Below, piece by piece: positions 41,560 through 49,538 of a stretch of 51,655 nt of DNA (position 1 is its first letter; each line of letters opens with the position of its first letter). The DNA is taken from IMG/VR virus record IMGVR_UViG_3300025583_000016, positions 1 to 51,655 of that record; one strand, 5' to 3'. Made by a program: the position numbers and the translations under genes. The stretch comes from a virus. The notes below the pieces were generated by a model that was not told the DNA's origin, made no database searches, and worked only from the letters and a program-made list of their open reading frames with translations.

Positions 41560-42964
41560 CGTCCGGCACCTCCTCCTGATCGGGATCGGGCTTCGGGTCG
41601 CCCTCGGCCCAGGCCACCCCATCCTCGACGTGGATCCCGGGATCGAGTGCCCGCCCCGTGCCGCAGATGAACACCTGCAGGTCAGACGCCTCCGCCTCCT
41701 CGGCGATCGCCGCCAGCGTGTCGTCGTCCAGCACGTCTCCCTCATCGATCAGGGTGAAGCCCAGCCCCTTCGCGTCCGCGACGTCGAGCGCCATCCTCGT
41801 GCGCTCGGAGCCGCTCGCGAGCTCCAGGGGCCTGCCCTTGTAGAGCGGCTCACCCTCCGGCGAGAACGTGAGGTGAGGCACCGGGATCTCGGCGCTCGCG
41901 ATCATCGCCTTCCGCCGCTCCTCCAGCTTGGCCATCTCGGCTTCGAGCCGCGCGATCTCGGCTTCCGCATCGCTGAGGGTTTGCTGCGCACGGTCGTACG
42001 CCTTCCAGGGCTCCAGCGCCTCCTGAACGGCCTGGGCCGTACGGATTCTGGCTCGGACCTTCTCCATCTCCTCGGTCGGGTCCGGGAACGCCTCGGCGCT
42101 GATCGTGGAAGCCTCGATCTGCGCATCCTCGGCCTCGATCTCCTGGCCGATCTCGCGATGACCTTCCCGGGCGGCTTCGAGCTCCTCCTGCGCCCGTTCG
42201 AGCGCCGCGTGCGCCGCGTTGACCGCCATGATCTTCTCGGTCACCGCCGAGCCGGCACGCTCCAGCGCCTTCAGCAGTTCCTCGCGGTTCGTGACGTGCT
42301 GATCCCTCTGCTTCCACAGGTTCTCAAGCTCGATGGCCTGAGCCTGCAACTCGGTCAGGCGGTCCATCTCCGCGGTCGTGTCGATCGGTTCCGGCCGCTC
42401 GCCCTCCGGCCGCTCGACCGCCCTGCTCTTCCGCTGGGTGGAGATATGGGGCGTCCGCTCCGCGTAGAGCCTCTCCCGTTCGGCCTTCACCGCTTCGAGC
42501 TTCCCGGGCAGGTCCGGGTCCTTCCCGATCGACATCAGGATCTCGTACTTCCGCTTCAGCGGCAGCCCGAAGAAACTCTGCACGTCGGGATCCACGCCGA
42601 ACGTCAACTCATCGAGCTTGCCCTGTCCGTGCTTCCCGCCGTCGGGGCCCGTGACGTACAGCGAGCCCTTCGGGTTCGCCGGCGTGTGATGGCGGCGGAT
42701 CTCCCATCCGCCTTCCAGTTCCACCATCATGTAGCCCTTCCCATCCGGGGCCTCGTCATTCACCACGCGCTCGTGCACGCGCGTCCTTCCCCCCAGGGCC
42801 CCGTTCACCACGGCGAGCAAGCTGCTCTTGCCCGACCCGTTCTTGCCGCTGATGGGGATCAGGCCCCGGTCGGGCAGATGCCGCACGACCGCGATCGACA
42901 GGCCCTGGATCATCCGCGCCACAATCCGCACGAGGTGCGGGCCACGCTTCTTCTCGTCGCTCAT
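41549..42964 (-). CDS. SMC/Rad50-like ATPase
   Basis: A 471-residue protein. P-loop GKNGSGKS at residues 40-47, a long coiled coil from about 160 to 360 with heptads (LERAQEELEAAREG, EIARLEAEMAKLEE), the ABC signature LASGSERTRMALDVA and Walker B FTLIDEGDVLDDD. A compact version of SbcC/RecF-like ATPases seen in phage recombination modules. It overlaps the next gene and is separated by one base from the gp3-like gene before it. Presumably helps resect or anneal DNA ends with its neighbours. Confidence 0.85.
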   Translation of the reverse strand: MSDEKKRGPHLVRIVARMIQGLSIAVVRHLPDRGLIPISGKNGSGKSSLLAVVNGALGGRTRVHERVVNDEAPDGKGYMMVELEGGWEIRRHHTPANPKGSLYVTGPDGGKHGQGKLDELTFGVDPDVQSFFGLPLKRKYEILMSIGKDPDLPGKLEAVKAERERLYAERTPHISTQRKSRAVERPEGERPEPIDTTAEMDRLTELQAQAIELENLWKQRDQHVTNREELLKALERAGSAVTEKIMAVNAAHAALERAQEELEAAREGHREIGQEIEAEDAQIEASTISAEAFPDPTEEMEKVRARIRTAQAVQEALEPWKAYDRAQQTLSDAEAEIARLEAEMAKLEERRKAMIASAEIPVPHLTFSPEGEPLYKGRPLELASGSERTRMALDVADAKGLGFTLIDEGDVLDDDTLAAIAEEAEASDLQVFICGTGRALDPGIHVEDGVAWAEGDPKPDPDQEEVPDDED

Positions 42965-42965
42965 C

Positions 42966-44153
42966 TCAACCGTCCTTCAGGAGAGAACCCTGGGCGTCGG
43001 TCTCCGCCTCGGCCCGCTTTTTGATCAGTGCCATGCTGAGCTCGGACAGCATGCGGTTGACCAGCACCGCCTCCCCGCGCGAGACCGCGAGCTCGGCGCT
43101 GGCTTCCATCTCGGCCGTCAGCACCCCGGCCTCCCTGGCCTTCGCCATCAGGTTGGTGACCTGGGTGATCATCCCCGGGGAAGCCGCCTCAGCGGGGCTG
43201 TCCTCCGGCACCGGGTTGCTCTCCGGCATCGCCTCGGTCGCCGCCTGGCCTGTATCCTCCTCGACGTCGGCCTCCACGACCGGCGCTGCGTCCTCGTCCT
43301 GGGCCTTCAGCGCGTCGTCGAGGCTCTGCGCGTCGGTCGGCGGCTCGTCCGGGAACCACTCTTTGTGGATGTCGTCCGCCTCTTCCTTGTCGCGCTCGTC
43401 GAGCTCCTCCATCACCTCGGTGGCCGAGAGCATCAGGGTCTTCCGCGTCACGGCGATGGTGCGCTTCGCCTGCACCATGCGCTCCGCTGCCTCTTCCAGC
43501 CCCATGGCCAACACGAGACCGACCTTCCATGAGTTGCTCGTCTTCTCGATGTTGCCCTCCATGTAGTGATCCTCGGCAGGATACAGGACCAGGCGCACGG
43601 GCGCATGATAGAGGCTGCCGAAGTTCTCGTGGATCTCCTCCAGGGCCGTCTGGATGTTGTTGGTCGTCTCCCAGGACGTGGTGCGGAACACGTGGTAGCC
43701 CATCGAGAACGGCGAGGCGAGGAGGTGTAGGTGCAGCCTCGCATACGGCTTGCACGCGCAGGCCCCGCCGGCCGCTCTCGGGCATTCCTTGACCTCTCCG
43801 GACTTCAGATCCGTCATCGCCTCGCCGTCGCACGCCACGACCTTCGTGCGCCCCTGGTACTGGACGAGCTCGGTGTGCAGGTTCTGCTCGATCTCCGGAT
43901 ACATCAGGATGGCATCGAGCTCGGTGGGGTTCTGCCCGACCTTGGGATGGGCATGGATCCGGTCGTCGATCGCGAAGTTGCCGTCGGGCCCTCGCGTCCG
44001 GGTCGTTACCACGAAGTGGTCGTACTTCACCGGCAACTGATAGGTCTCGCCCGGCTTGTTCTTTTTCTGCCGTTCCTCACCCTTGCCCCCGATCTTGATC
44101 TTGCCGAGCTCCTGGGGACGGGCGGGTAACATGCTGCGTTTGATCAGGGCCAT
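42966..44153 (-). CDS. gp3 / recombination-directionality-factor-like protein
   Basis: A 395-residue protein. Residues about 30-200 (LPVKYDHFVVTT, PTELDAILMYPEIEQNLHTE, VACDGEAMT and a Cys-rich CPRAAGGACAC) fit the gp3-like family, some members of which are phage recombination directionality factors and others are annotated as metal-binding hydrolases. The last about 130 residues are acidic and linker-like, followed by a helical end. It lies between the exonuclease and the SMC ATPase, so a single-strand annealing or DNA-binding role is possible. No integrase is encoded here. Confidence 0.6.
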   Translation of the reverse strand: MALIKRSMLPARPQELGKIKIGGKGEERQKKNKPGETYQLPVKYDHFVVTTRTRGPDGNFAIDDRIHAHPKVGQNPTELDAILMYPEIEQNLHTELVQYQGRTKVVACDGEAMTDLKSGEVKECPRAAGGACACKPYARLHLHLLASPFSMGYHVFRTTSWETTNNIQTALEEIHENFGSLYHAPVRLVLYPAEDHYMEGNIEKTSNSWKVGLVLAMGLEEAAERMVQAKRTIAVTRKTLMLSATEVMEELDERDKEEADDIHKEWFPDEPPTDAQSLDDALKAQDEDAAPVVEADVEEDTGQAATEAMPESNPVPEDSPAEAASPGMITQVTNLMAKAREAGVLTAEMEASAELAVSRGEAVLVNRMLSELSMALIKKRAEAETDAQGSLLKDG

Positions 44154-44159
44154 CGGAGA

Positions 44160-45173
44160 TCACCCCTTCATGTCGTCGAGGGTGGAAAGGATCTTCGAGT
44201 CCATCTGGTCGAGCTTCGACCACATCCATTCGGGCAGGCCGAGCGTCTGGGTCCTGGGCGGGAATCCTGGCCAGACCCCGGTCTCATGGCAGGTATGCCA
44301 CAGACGGAGCAGTAGCAGGACGTGCTTCGAGATGTTGGCCGCAGGCATGCCGGGCTCCCAGATCGGGCCCGTGGCCTCATCGCCCAGGAAGTAGACGACC
44401 AACTCATAGGGCGGCACCTTCTCGATCGGCACCCCGGCGAACGTCTTGGCCGGCATGCCGTTGGCGCGTAGGCCCCATCGGTAGATCACGCTCTGGCGCA
44501 GGTAGCCGTTGTAGAATGCCTGCTTCCGATACTCGTCCTCGTCGGCGCCGCGCACCCCCTTGGCATCGACGGCGAGCCCGCCCTCGATCACCGGGTCGTA
44601 CCAATCGACCCTGCACTTCATGCGGACCACGATCGGCTGCTCCTCGGGCCTCAGTGCGGGGACGGGCTGGTCCCAGATCACCGAGAGCTCGCGGCTTGCG
44701 CGTGTGTTGCGCGCCATCGGGCCGGTCAGCGGATGGCCATTGAAGGCCTTCGTGCAGCCGGCGATCATCTCCGCCTCGGCTTGCGTGATCAAGAGCACGT
44801 CGTCGCGCACCTTATACTGGTTTCGGTGCGTCTTGCAGACCTCGCCGCCATGCACCGGGATGGAGCCGGTCGCCTTGCAGCGCTCACCCTTCTGGGTCTC
44901 GCCGATGCATGTGCCGGCGACCCGATAGAGATCCTTGAACACATCGGGCTCGAAGATCGCGCAATGCAGCGCCCTGCCCTCCTTCCAGACCTTCTTCTCG
45001 TCCTCGGGCTTCGGCGGATGGTCGATGCTCTCCTTCAGCTTCGACGGCGTACTGGGGGGCACCAGCTTGCCCAGGCGGCTGTTGGACGCGTACGGGCAGC
45101 TGTGGTACTGGGAGGCCGACACGTCTTCGTACACGCCGGGCTCCGGGGTCCAGATTGCTTCGGGGCTTGCCAT
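44160..45173 (-). CDS. PD-(D/E)XK exonuclease (RecE/DUF3799-like)
   Basis: A 337-residue protein. PGVYEDVSASQYHSCPYASNS, then WKEGRALHCAIFEPD, and CRVDWYDPVIEGGLAVDAKG are in the order of RecE/Cas4-type nucleases: the last block supplies the D...DAK active site. A Cys/His insert near residues 88-115 could bind zinc. It starts the recombination operon, with the gp3-like and SMC genes following. It would resect double-strand ends to make 3' overhangs. Confidence 0.8.
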   Translation of the reverse strand: MASPEAIWTPEPGVYEDVSASQYHSCPYASNSRLGKLVPPSTPSKLKESIDHPPKPEDEKKVWKEGRALHCAIFEPDVFKDLYRVAGTCIGETQKGERCKATGSIPVHGGEVCKTHRNQYKVRDDVLLITQAEAEMIAGCTKAFNGHPLTGPMARNTRASRELSVIWDQPVPALRPEEQPIVVRMKCRVDWYDPVIEGGLAVDAKGVRGADEDEYRKQAFYNGYLRQSVIYRWGLRANGMPAKTFAGVPIEKVPPYELVVYFLGDEATGPIWEPGMPAANISKHVLLLLRLWHTCHETGVWPGFPPRTQTLGLPEWMWSKLDQMDSKILSTLDDMKG

Positions 45174-45215
45174 GGACTATCGTCCTGTCGAGAGGAAGTG
45201 TGTCTGCGGTGACGG

Positions 45216-45248
45216 CCCCCGGTGCGCAACGACAGCGTGCGCCGGGGG
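45216..45248 (-). terminator. hairpin between HTH gene and exonuclease gene
   Basis: CCCCCGG pairs with CCGGGGG and an inner CGCA/TGCG extends it across a 2-base bulge, closing a 9-base loop. It lies 10 bases past the HTH stop on the minus strand. No U-tract; it may act as an attenuator so that the small regulator is made separately from the recombination genes. Confidence 0.45.
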
Positions 45249-45257
45249 TTCGCCGTT

Positions 45258-45473
45258 TCAGCCCTCGGGCTCCCCCTCCTCGATCGCGCCCGCGGGGATC
45301 TTGTGCCTGGCGGCGTACTCCCGGATGTCGTCCGGGTCGAACCGGTTCAGCACTCCGACCTTCACGACCGGCAACCGCCGCTCGTTGGCCCAGCGCTCCA
45401 CGGTCTTCGGGGAGACCTTGAGGTACGCCGCGACGTCCTCGTAGTCCCATAGGGTGGGGTTGGGTTCTGCCAT
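45258..45473 (-). CDS. MerR/excisionase-like HTH protein
   Basis: A 71-residue protein. YEDVAAYLKVSPKTVERWANERRLPVVKVG and then RFDPDDIREYAAR form a winged helix-turn-helix of the excisionase/MerR type. The ATG at 45473 follows GAGG. Placed next to promoter and parS-like sites and in front of the recombination operon, it is probably a local transcriptional switch or a site-specific recombination helper. Confidence 0.8.
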   Translation of the reverse strand: MAEPNPTLWDYEDVAAYLKVSPKTVERWANERRLPVVKVGVLNRFDPDDIREYAARHKIPAGAIEEGEPEG

Positions 45474-45518
45474 GTGGACCTCGGTGGGATATGGTGCGAT
45501 GGAGTCTGTCAGCATCGT

Positions 45519-45547
45519 AGATTAGTGGTCCCGGATGGGCCTCGCAA
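45519..45547 (-). promoter_or_regulatory. sigma-70-like promoter candidate
   Basis: TTGCGA and TAATCT are separated by exactly 17 bases on the minus strand, with the start point about 35-40 bases before the HTH gene. The -35 matches 4 of 6 and the -10 only 3 of 6. A 20-base imperfect direct repeat (about 45483-45502 and 45561-45580) flanks it. Confidence 0.4.
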
Positions 45548-45588
45548 GAGGTGGGACGGGGTGGGGTATGGTGCGGAAGGGTGGGATC

Positions 45589-45602
45589 GTTCCACGTGGA
45601 AC
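45589..45602. promoter_or_regulatory. perfect parS-like palindrome GTTCCACGTGGAAC
   Basis: A 14-bp perfect palindrome that matches the core of bacterial parS sites, bound by the CTPase ParB (GTTYCACGTGRAAC). It lies in the 170-base non-coding gap before the HTH gene. I found no second copy of the full palindrome in the window and no ParA/ParB gene. It could recruit the host ParB for partition of a plasmid-like phage, or be an operator for a phage regulator. Confidence 0.55.
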
Positions 45603-45645
45603 CGGTAGGATAGGCTGCGGGCTGGAAAACGTTGGGAGAGTAGGA

Positions 45646-46071
45646 CTATGAGGTGGTGGACGCGGGGGGCGACGAATCGCCCCCCGCTACCCCGCACTCC
45701 TGAAGGATTCTGGCGATGGGGTCCGCGGCGCTCCTCGCCCGCTCGACGGCGTCGAGCAGGGCGAAGGATCCCGCGGCGCTCAGGCGTTCGAGCTTTCCCG
45801 TGAGGGTGGGGCCCCACCCGCCGAAGAGGATCCGGGCCCGGAGGTTCCCGCGCCCGGCATTGAGCCGGTCGAGCAACAGCACGGCCTCCCCTCGCTCCAG
45901 ATGCAGGGCCCGCACTTCCTCCCTGCCCTCTTCGAGCACGCGGTAGTACCGGATCAGGTCGCGCTTCGCGACCCACGCCGGGCTTCCTGTTCCGTCGGCC
46001 CGGGCGAGGAGCTCGTCCCCGACCGGGCCCATCCGGAACGTCACCTGGGGTGACCCGCCTCGCGCGCTCAT
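45646..46071 (-). CDS. unknown early protein
   Basis: A 141-residue product, ATGA start at 46071. It resembles a phage DUF with VTFRMGPVGDELLARADG, AKRDLIRYYRVLEEG and ERGEAVLLLDRLNAG; no catalytic motif. The end has GDSSPPASTTS. Not recognised further. Confidence 0.6.
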   Translation of the reverse strand: MSARGGSPQVTFRMGPVGDELLARADGTGSPAWVAKRDLIRYYRVLEEGREEVRALHLERGEAVLLLDRLNAGRGNLRARILFGGWGPTLTGKLERLSAAGSFALLDAVERARSAADPIARILQECGVAGGDSSPPASTTS

Positions 46072-46358
46072 GAGGAGCTCTGCGCATCGTGCACGAGCTT
46101 CACGGCCTGGCCGACGAGACGGTCCACGGCAGGGGGGACCAGGGGCCCGTTCGGCACGAGCTCGATCGCCACGTCCTCGCCCTTCGTGGGGTCGAAGACC
46201 GTGAGGCTCACGTCGCCGGTCGTGAGTAGCTCGCACTCGAAGCGCCAGCCGTGCTCGCTCACCACGCGCGCCTGTTTCTCGACGGCCTCGGGTCGGTTGA
46301 TCGTGACTTCAGTGGTGCGTCCGTCCGGGAGCAGATACTGGGTGAAGGGGATGGCCAT
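46068..46358 (-). CDS. small conserved phage protein
   Basis: A 96-residue protein. YLLPDGRTTEVTINRPEAVE, then GWRFECELLTTGDVSLTVFD, and VAIELVPNGPLVPPAVDRLV match a small protein seen in siphovirus early regions. No function known. Only two bases separate it from the preceding stop. Confidence 0.65.
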   Translation of the reverse strand: MAIPFTQYLLPDGRTTEVTINRPEAVEKQARVVSEHGWRFECELLTTGDVSLTVFDPTKGEDVAIELVPNGPLVPPAVDRLVGQAVKLVHDAQSSS

Positions 46359-46360
46359 GG

Positions 46361-46618
46361 TCAGTTCTCCGCGGCTCGGATCCGGCGCTCCTCCTGCTCT
46401 TCGAGCCACCGGATCGTGTGGTCGAGTGCCTCCCCGCTCAGGCAATGAGCGAGCAGGCCTGTCTGGTCTGGATCGGGTCGGCCGTCGGCGAGCATGGGCG
46501 CACAGAGCCAGCGCCCATACTCGTCTCGGCAGTACAGCACGTTCCGGCGCCGGTACCACCCGATGTGGTTCAGCGCCTGGGCGATGATCAGGGCGTCGCC
46601 TCCCCTCGTCCGCCTCAT
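46361..46618 (-). CDS. small unknown protein
   Basis: An 85-residue protein starting in an ATGA overlap. It has ALIIAQALNHIGWYRRRNVLYC and a helical acidic end. One Cys pair is not spaced for zinc. Not recognised. Confidence 0.6.
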   Translation of the reverse strand: MRRTRGGDALIIAQALNHIGWYRRRNVLYCRDEYGRWLCAPMLADGRPDPDQTGLLAHCLSGEALDHTIRWLEEQEERRIRAAEN

Positions 46619-47208
46619 AGCGGCCCGCCCTGGTCGCTCAGCGGCCTCTGGCGATGCAGCCCGTGGTCGCTCAGCCCATCGCCATCGAGCACCGTCCGGT
46701 TCTTGAAGCCGAAGCCCAGGCGGTGGGGCGGCAGCATGCAGAACATGTGGTACTGATTCGATTCGTCGATCAGGCGGCTCTCGGCGGGGAAGAGCTCGCA
46801 TCCCTCCGCCTCGTCTCCGAGGATCGCGTTCTTCAGCCGCTGCTTCAGGCGCCAGTCACCGATCGGGGCCTTGTCCCTGCGCTTGAAGCTCATGTAGACC
46901 CCGGTCGCCTTCTCGTCTCGCGTGCCCTCCGTGGGCCACCAGACGAGCACGACGTGATTCGCGCTCTCCCATCCGAACCGGGAGGTGGGATCCTCGGGCG
47001 GGTTCCAGGCCGCCCAGGTCTCCGGATCGGGGAAGCGGCCCACGATGGCCAGCCACTCCTCGACCCAGCTGCTCACGTCGAACGTGCTGAAGTAGCGATA
47101 CGGGTGGTTATCGAGCTCGGCCAGCGTCGTCATGGCCTCGAACTCCTTGCGGCCTTGCCTCAGCTGCCGCCTGCGCTCGGCTCGGGTCCTGGGGGCCGGT
47201 GCCCTCAT
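46615..47208 (-). CDS. DUF7694-like phage protein
   Basis: A 197-residue protein. HVVLVWWPTE, SFKRRDKAPIGDWRLKQRLKN and ELFPAESRLIDESNQYHMFCMLPP are in the order of a family annotated as DUF7694, present in diverse phages. No known activity. The first 25 residues are basic. GGGAGAGGG precedes the ATG. Confidence 0.7.
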   Translation of the reverse strand: MRAPAPRTRAERRRQLRQGRKEFEAMTTLAELDNHPYRYFSTFDVSSWVEEWLAIVGRFPDPETWAAWNPPEDPTSRFGWESANHVVLVWWPTEGTRDEKATGVYMSFKRRDKAPIGDWRLKQRLKNAILGDEAEGCELFPAESRLIDESNQYHMFCMLPPHRLGFGFKNRTVLDGDGLSDHGLHRQRPLSDQGGPL

Positions 47209-47243
47209 CGTAGTACCCTCTCCCTTTTCTGGATCGTGCTCAC

Positions 47244-47423
47244 CTAGCGGACGTAGATGAAGTAGCGCATTCGGCCGTCGTACCAGTCGCGCTCCCTGAT
47301 AACGCGGGCGTAATAGCCCTCTGCCCTGAAGTCGTCGGCGCGTCGTTGGGCGCTGCGCTTCAGCCGGAACGGTCCGTCGCCCTGGGTCCAGGTCCTCCCC
47401 TCGATGGTTCTTGTCTCTGCCAT
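47244..47423 (-). CDS. 59-residue unknown protein
   Basis: CGGAGGTGAGG precedes the ATG at 47423. Basic, with a Tyr/Arg-rich end (EGYYARVIRERDWYDGRMR). Good coding composition. It fills what would otherwise be a gap between two genes. Not recognised. Confidence 0.6.
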   Translation of the reverse strand: MAETRTIEGRTWTQGDGPFRLKRSAQRRADDFRAEGYYARVIRERDWYDGRMRYFIYVR

Positions 47424-47429
47424 GAGTCC

Positions 47430-47498
47430 TCACCTCCGGAGCGCCGCGAGAAGCAACCCGGCACCGTGCACGTCGAACGTGATCGCAAAATGCTTCAT
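47430..47498 (-). CDS. 22-residue coupled microprotein
   Basis: The ATG at 47498 overlaps the previous stop (ATGA) and the 3' end holds the next gene's ribosome site. The product is amphipathic and hydrophobic (MKHFAITFDVHGAGLLLAAL). Too short for any family; the two junctions are the only support. Confidence 0.4.
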   Translation of the reverse strand: MKHFAITFDVHGAGLLLAALRR

Positions 47499-47839
47499 CG
47501 TATGGATCCTCCATCGTTGCGGTAGAGCAGCACCGGCTCGGGGAGCTCTTTCCTCCGGACGGCGTAGCGGGCGGGCTCGTACGGGTCGTCCGGGTCCTTC
47601 TTCGGCAGCACCCGGACCGGCGTGTATTCGAGCACCCAGGTCCGCGTCCCGATGAACCCGATGCCGTTCGCGGCGTCGAGGAACAGCTGCCTGACGCTCC
47701 AGCCCTCGGGTGTAGTGCAGCGATCGATCGTCGCGGAGTTGCCGGTTTGCGCCATCGCTCGCGCTACCTTCTCGGCTGCCCGCTTCGAGCCTTCGTAGCG
47801 TGGTTCGTGGTTCGTGGCCCCGATGGCATAGAAGATCAT
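47495..47839 (-). CDS. unknown early protein
   Basis: A 114-residue protein. It begins IFYAIGATNHEPRYEGSKRA, which looks like a beta strand and helix, and ends with a basic segment. GAAGGAG precedes the ATG. Not recognised. Confidence 0.6.
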   Translation of the reverse strand: MIFYAIGATNHEPRYEGSKRAAEKVARAMAQTGNSATIDRCTTPEGWSVRQLFLDAANGIGFIGTRTWVLEYTPVRVLPKKDPDDPYEPARYAVRRKELPEPVLLYRNDGGSIR

Positions 47840-47852
47840 CGTGACGGCTCCT

Positions 47853-48098
47853 TCACTTGTGGTGTGTACTGTGCGCGGATCCGGGGGCGTTTGGCTCGCT
47901 CTCCGGATCCTGACTGCCGCGTCCACCTCGCGAATCGTGCGCGTCAATTTCCTCCTCCATCGCCTGTTCGCAGGCGCTGCAGAGCGTATGGGACACGTGT
48001 CGGCGCGTCCCGGAGTCTCGATCGATGAACGGCAGGCCCCACCGCTGGCACCGACAACAGCGGCGGAAGAACAGGGCCCATCCGAACGGCAGCTTCAC
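47853..48098 (-). CDS. small Cys-rich protein
   Basis: An 81-residue product from a GTG in a GTGA overlap. CCRCQRWGLPF and, further on, CSACEQA are spaced as in a zinc-binding knuckle. The C-terminus is acidic and Pro/Ser-rich. Not recognised. Confidence 0.55.
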   Translation of the reverse strand: MKLPFGWALFFRRCCRCQRWGLPFIDRDSGTRRHVSHTLCSACEQAMEEEIDAHDSRGGRGSQDPESEPNAPGSAHSTHHK

Positions 48099-48382
48099 GG
48101 GTCCCACCTCAGCCAGCGTAGGGCTTCGAGCTCCCAGCCCCTCACGCCTGCCAGCGTTCGTGGGACGCCATACCACTTGACGGCTTTCCTCACCTCCTCT
48201 CGGGTCACGTCGCTTCGGCGCATCGCTTGGTCGGCGAGGATCGCGAGCGCCCGATTCGTGGTCTTGGGCCAGGCATCCGGGCCCCCGACCCTCCACTTCG
48301 TCGAGCTCACCTGTTCGAGCTCGACGCCCATGTACGCGGCAAGCCTCGCAAGGGCCTGCCGCGCGCTCTTGGTCTTCCGCAT
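48095..48382 (-). CDS. small helical DNA-binding-like protein
   Basis: A 95-residue basic protein with several helices (RQALARLAAYMGVELEQ, VTREEVRKAVKWYG). Size and charge suggest nucleic-acid binding, but no motif is diagnostic. It ends four bases inside the next gene. Confidence 0.55.
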   Translation of the reverse strand: MRKTKSARQALARLAAYMGVELEQVSSTKWRVGGPDAWPKTTNRALAILADQAMRRSDVTREEVRKAVKWYGVPRTLAGVRGWELEALRWLRWDP

Positions 48383-48397
48383 GATGATCGGTCCTCG

Positions 48398-48877
48398 TCA
48401 GCGGTGGTCTCGTTCCTCCAGAGGCACATCGCCGTCGCCGCCCAGGAAGTCTCCCGTGATGTCATCGATCGTTTCCCCGACCGGGCGCCCGCACGCGAAG
48501 CAGTAGCCTCGCGGGATTCCTGCATCATCCGTCGGCGGCCAGGAGGTGGCAGCGCCCGGCGTCAGCCTTACTTCGACCTGCACCGGCACGGCGTTGCCCT
48601 CCTCGTCCACCACCTTGCCGAAGAACCCGTTCGAGTACCGGTCGATCACGTCGTTCAGGATCTCCCGCTCGACGTCGTCGGACGTCATCTCTTCCTGCTC
48701 CGACCCGTCGGGGTACACGCGGGTGTACTGTGGCGCGCTCGCCCGCTCCGGCATCGCCAGCGCTTCCTCGGCTTGCTTCAGCGCCATCGGGTCGTGCTCT
48801 TCCAGATACTGCTTCATCCCGGGCGCCAGGATCATGACCTGCAGCGCTGCCCGGACGGGGTTGTTGTTCGTGCTCAT
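48398..48877 (-). CDS. unknown early protein with CFACG motif
   Basis: A 159-residue acidic protein. EEALAMPERA, DDVEREILNDVIDRYSNG, and later YCFACGRPVGE (a single CxxC). A GCGAGGAG ribosome site precedes the ATG. Not recognised. Confidence 0.6.
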   Translation of the reverse strand: MSTNNNPVRAALQVMILAPGMKQYLEEHDPMALKQAEEALAMPERASAPQYTRVYPDGSEQEEMTSDDVEREILNDVIDRYSNGFFGKVVDEEGNAVPVQVEVRLTPGAATSWPPTDDAGIPRGYCFACGRPVGETIDDITGDFLGGDGDVPLEERDHR

Positions 48878-48925
48878 GGTGACTCCTCGCGATTGCGTGG
48901 ATGGTTCAGGGTTGACGTGGCGCGG

Positions 48926-49387
48926 TCAGATCCGGGCGACCACGACCTCGCGGTTGACCTGCCGGATCCGGACGAGCCTGGCGATGTGGAACGGGGTGTG
49001 CAGATCACTCGGCGCCCTGTAGCCCTCGATGATGGCGCCGCTCAGATACCACTCGCCCGCGATCGGCGGGCGAAATTCACCGGTCGTCGCCACCCGGAGC
49101 TCTCGGCTGTTCGGCGGCCAGTTGCAGCCGAGTCGATCGGCCTCCTCCATGTTGGGAAGGTCGGCCACCGGGAACAGCGTGCGCCCAAGCTTCGGCTCGC
49201 CCCATCGCTCGGCATGGGCCGACGTCCACTCCTCCCACTCGACCTCGTGCACGCTTCGGTCGAGGAACCCTTCCCTCTCCGATGCCCCGGAGTCGAGAAG
49301 GTCTTGCACGCCGTCCGGGTACGCCTCATCAGGGACGAGCACCGTGTACGTCTCCGTTGTCACGTCCGTCACGATGATCCTCTTCAT
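48926..49387 (-). CDS. unknown early protein
   Basis: A 153-residue protein with an alpha/beta look (KRIIVTDVTTETYTVLVP at the start, LVRIRQVNREVVVARI at the end). GGAGAG precedes the ATG. It starts inside the 3' end of the preceding small gene. Not recognised. Confidence 0.6.
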   Translation of the reverse strand: MKRIIVTDVTTETYTVLVPDEAYPDGVQDLLDSGASEREGFLDRSVHEVEWEEWTSAHAERWGEPKLGRTLFPVADLPNMEEADRLGCNWPPNSRELRVATTGEFRPPIAGEWYLSGAIIEGYRAPSDLHTPFHIARLVRIRQVNREVVVARI

Positions 49388-49538
49388 GGTCTGCTCTCCA
49401 GAGTCGATTGAAGGTTTCGTGCGCGAGGCGCTGATCGTCTTCGTTCCACGCCTCGCGGCCTGCGCGCAACATCTGGCGATTGGCGGCGTCCCGCGCCGCC
49501 GCCATCGCCACGTTGTAGGTCAGAGCCAGAGCGGCCAT
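49329..49538 (-). CDS. 69-residue protein coupled to VWA gene
   Basis: The ATG at 49538 shares one base with the VWA stop (TGATG). It is a helical, charged protein (ALALTYNVAMAAARDAANR) whose 3' end overlaps the next gene by 59 bases. It may belong to the AAA+/VWA module. Not recognised. Confidence 0.55.
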   Translation of the reverse strand: MAALALTYNVAMAAARDAANRQMLRAGREAWNEDDQRLAHETFNRLWRADHEEDHRDGRDNGDVHGARP

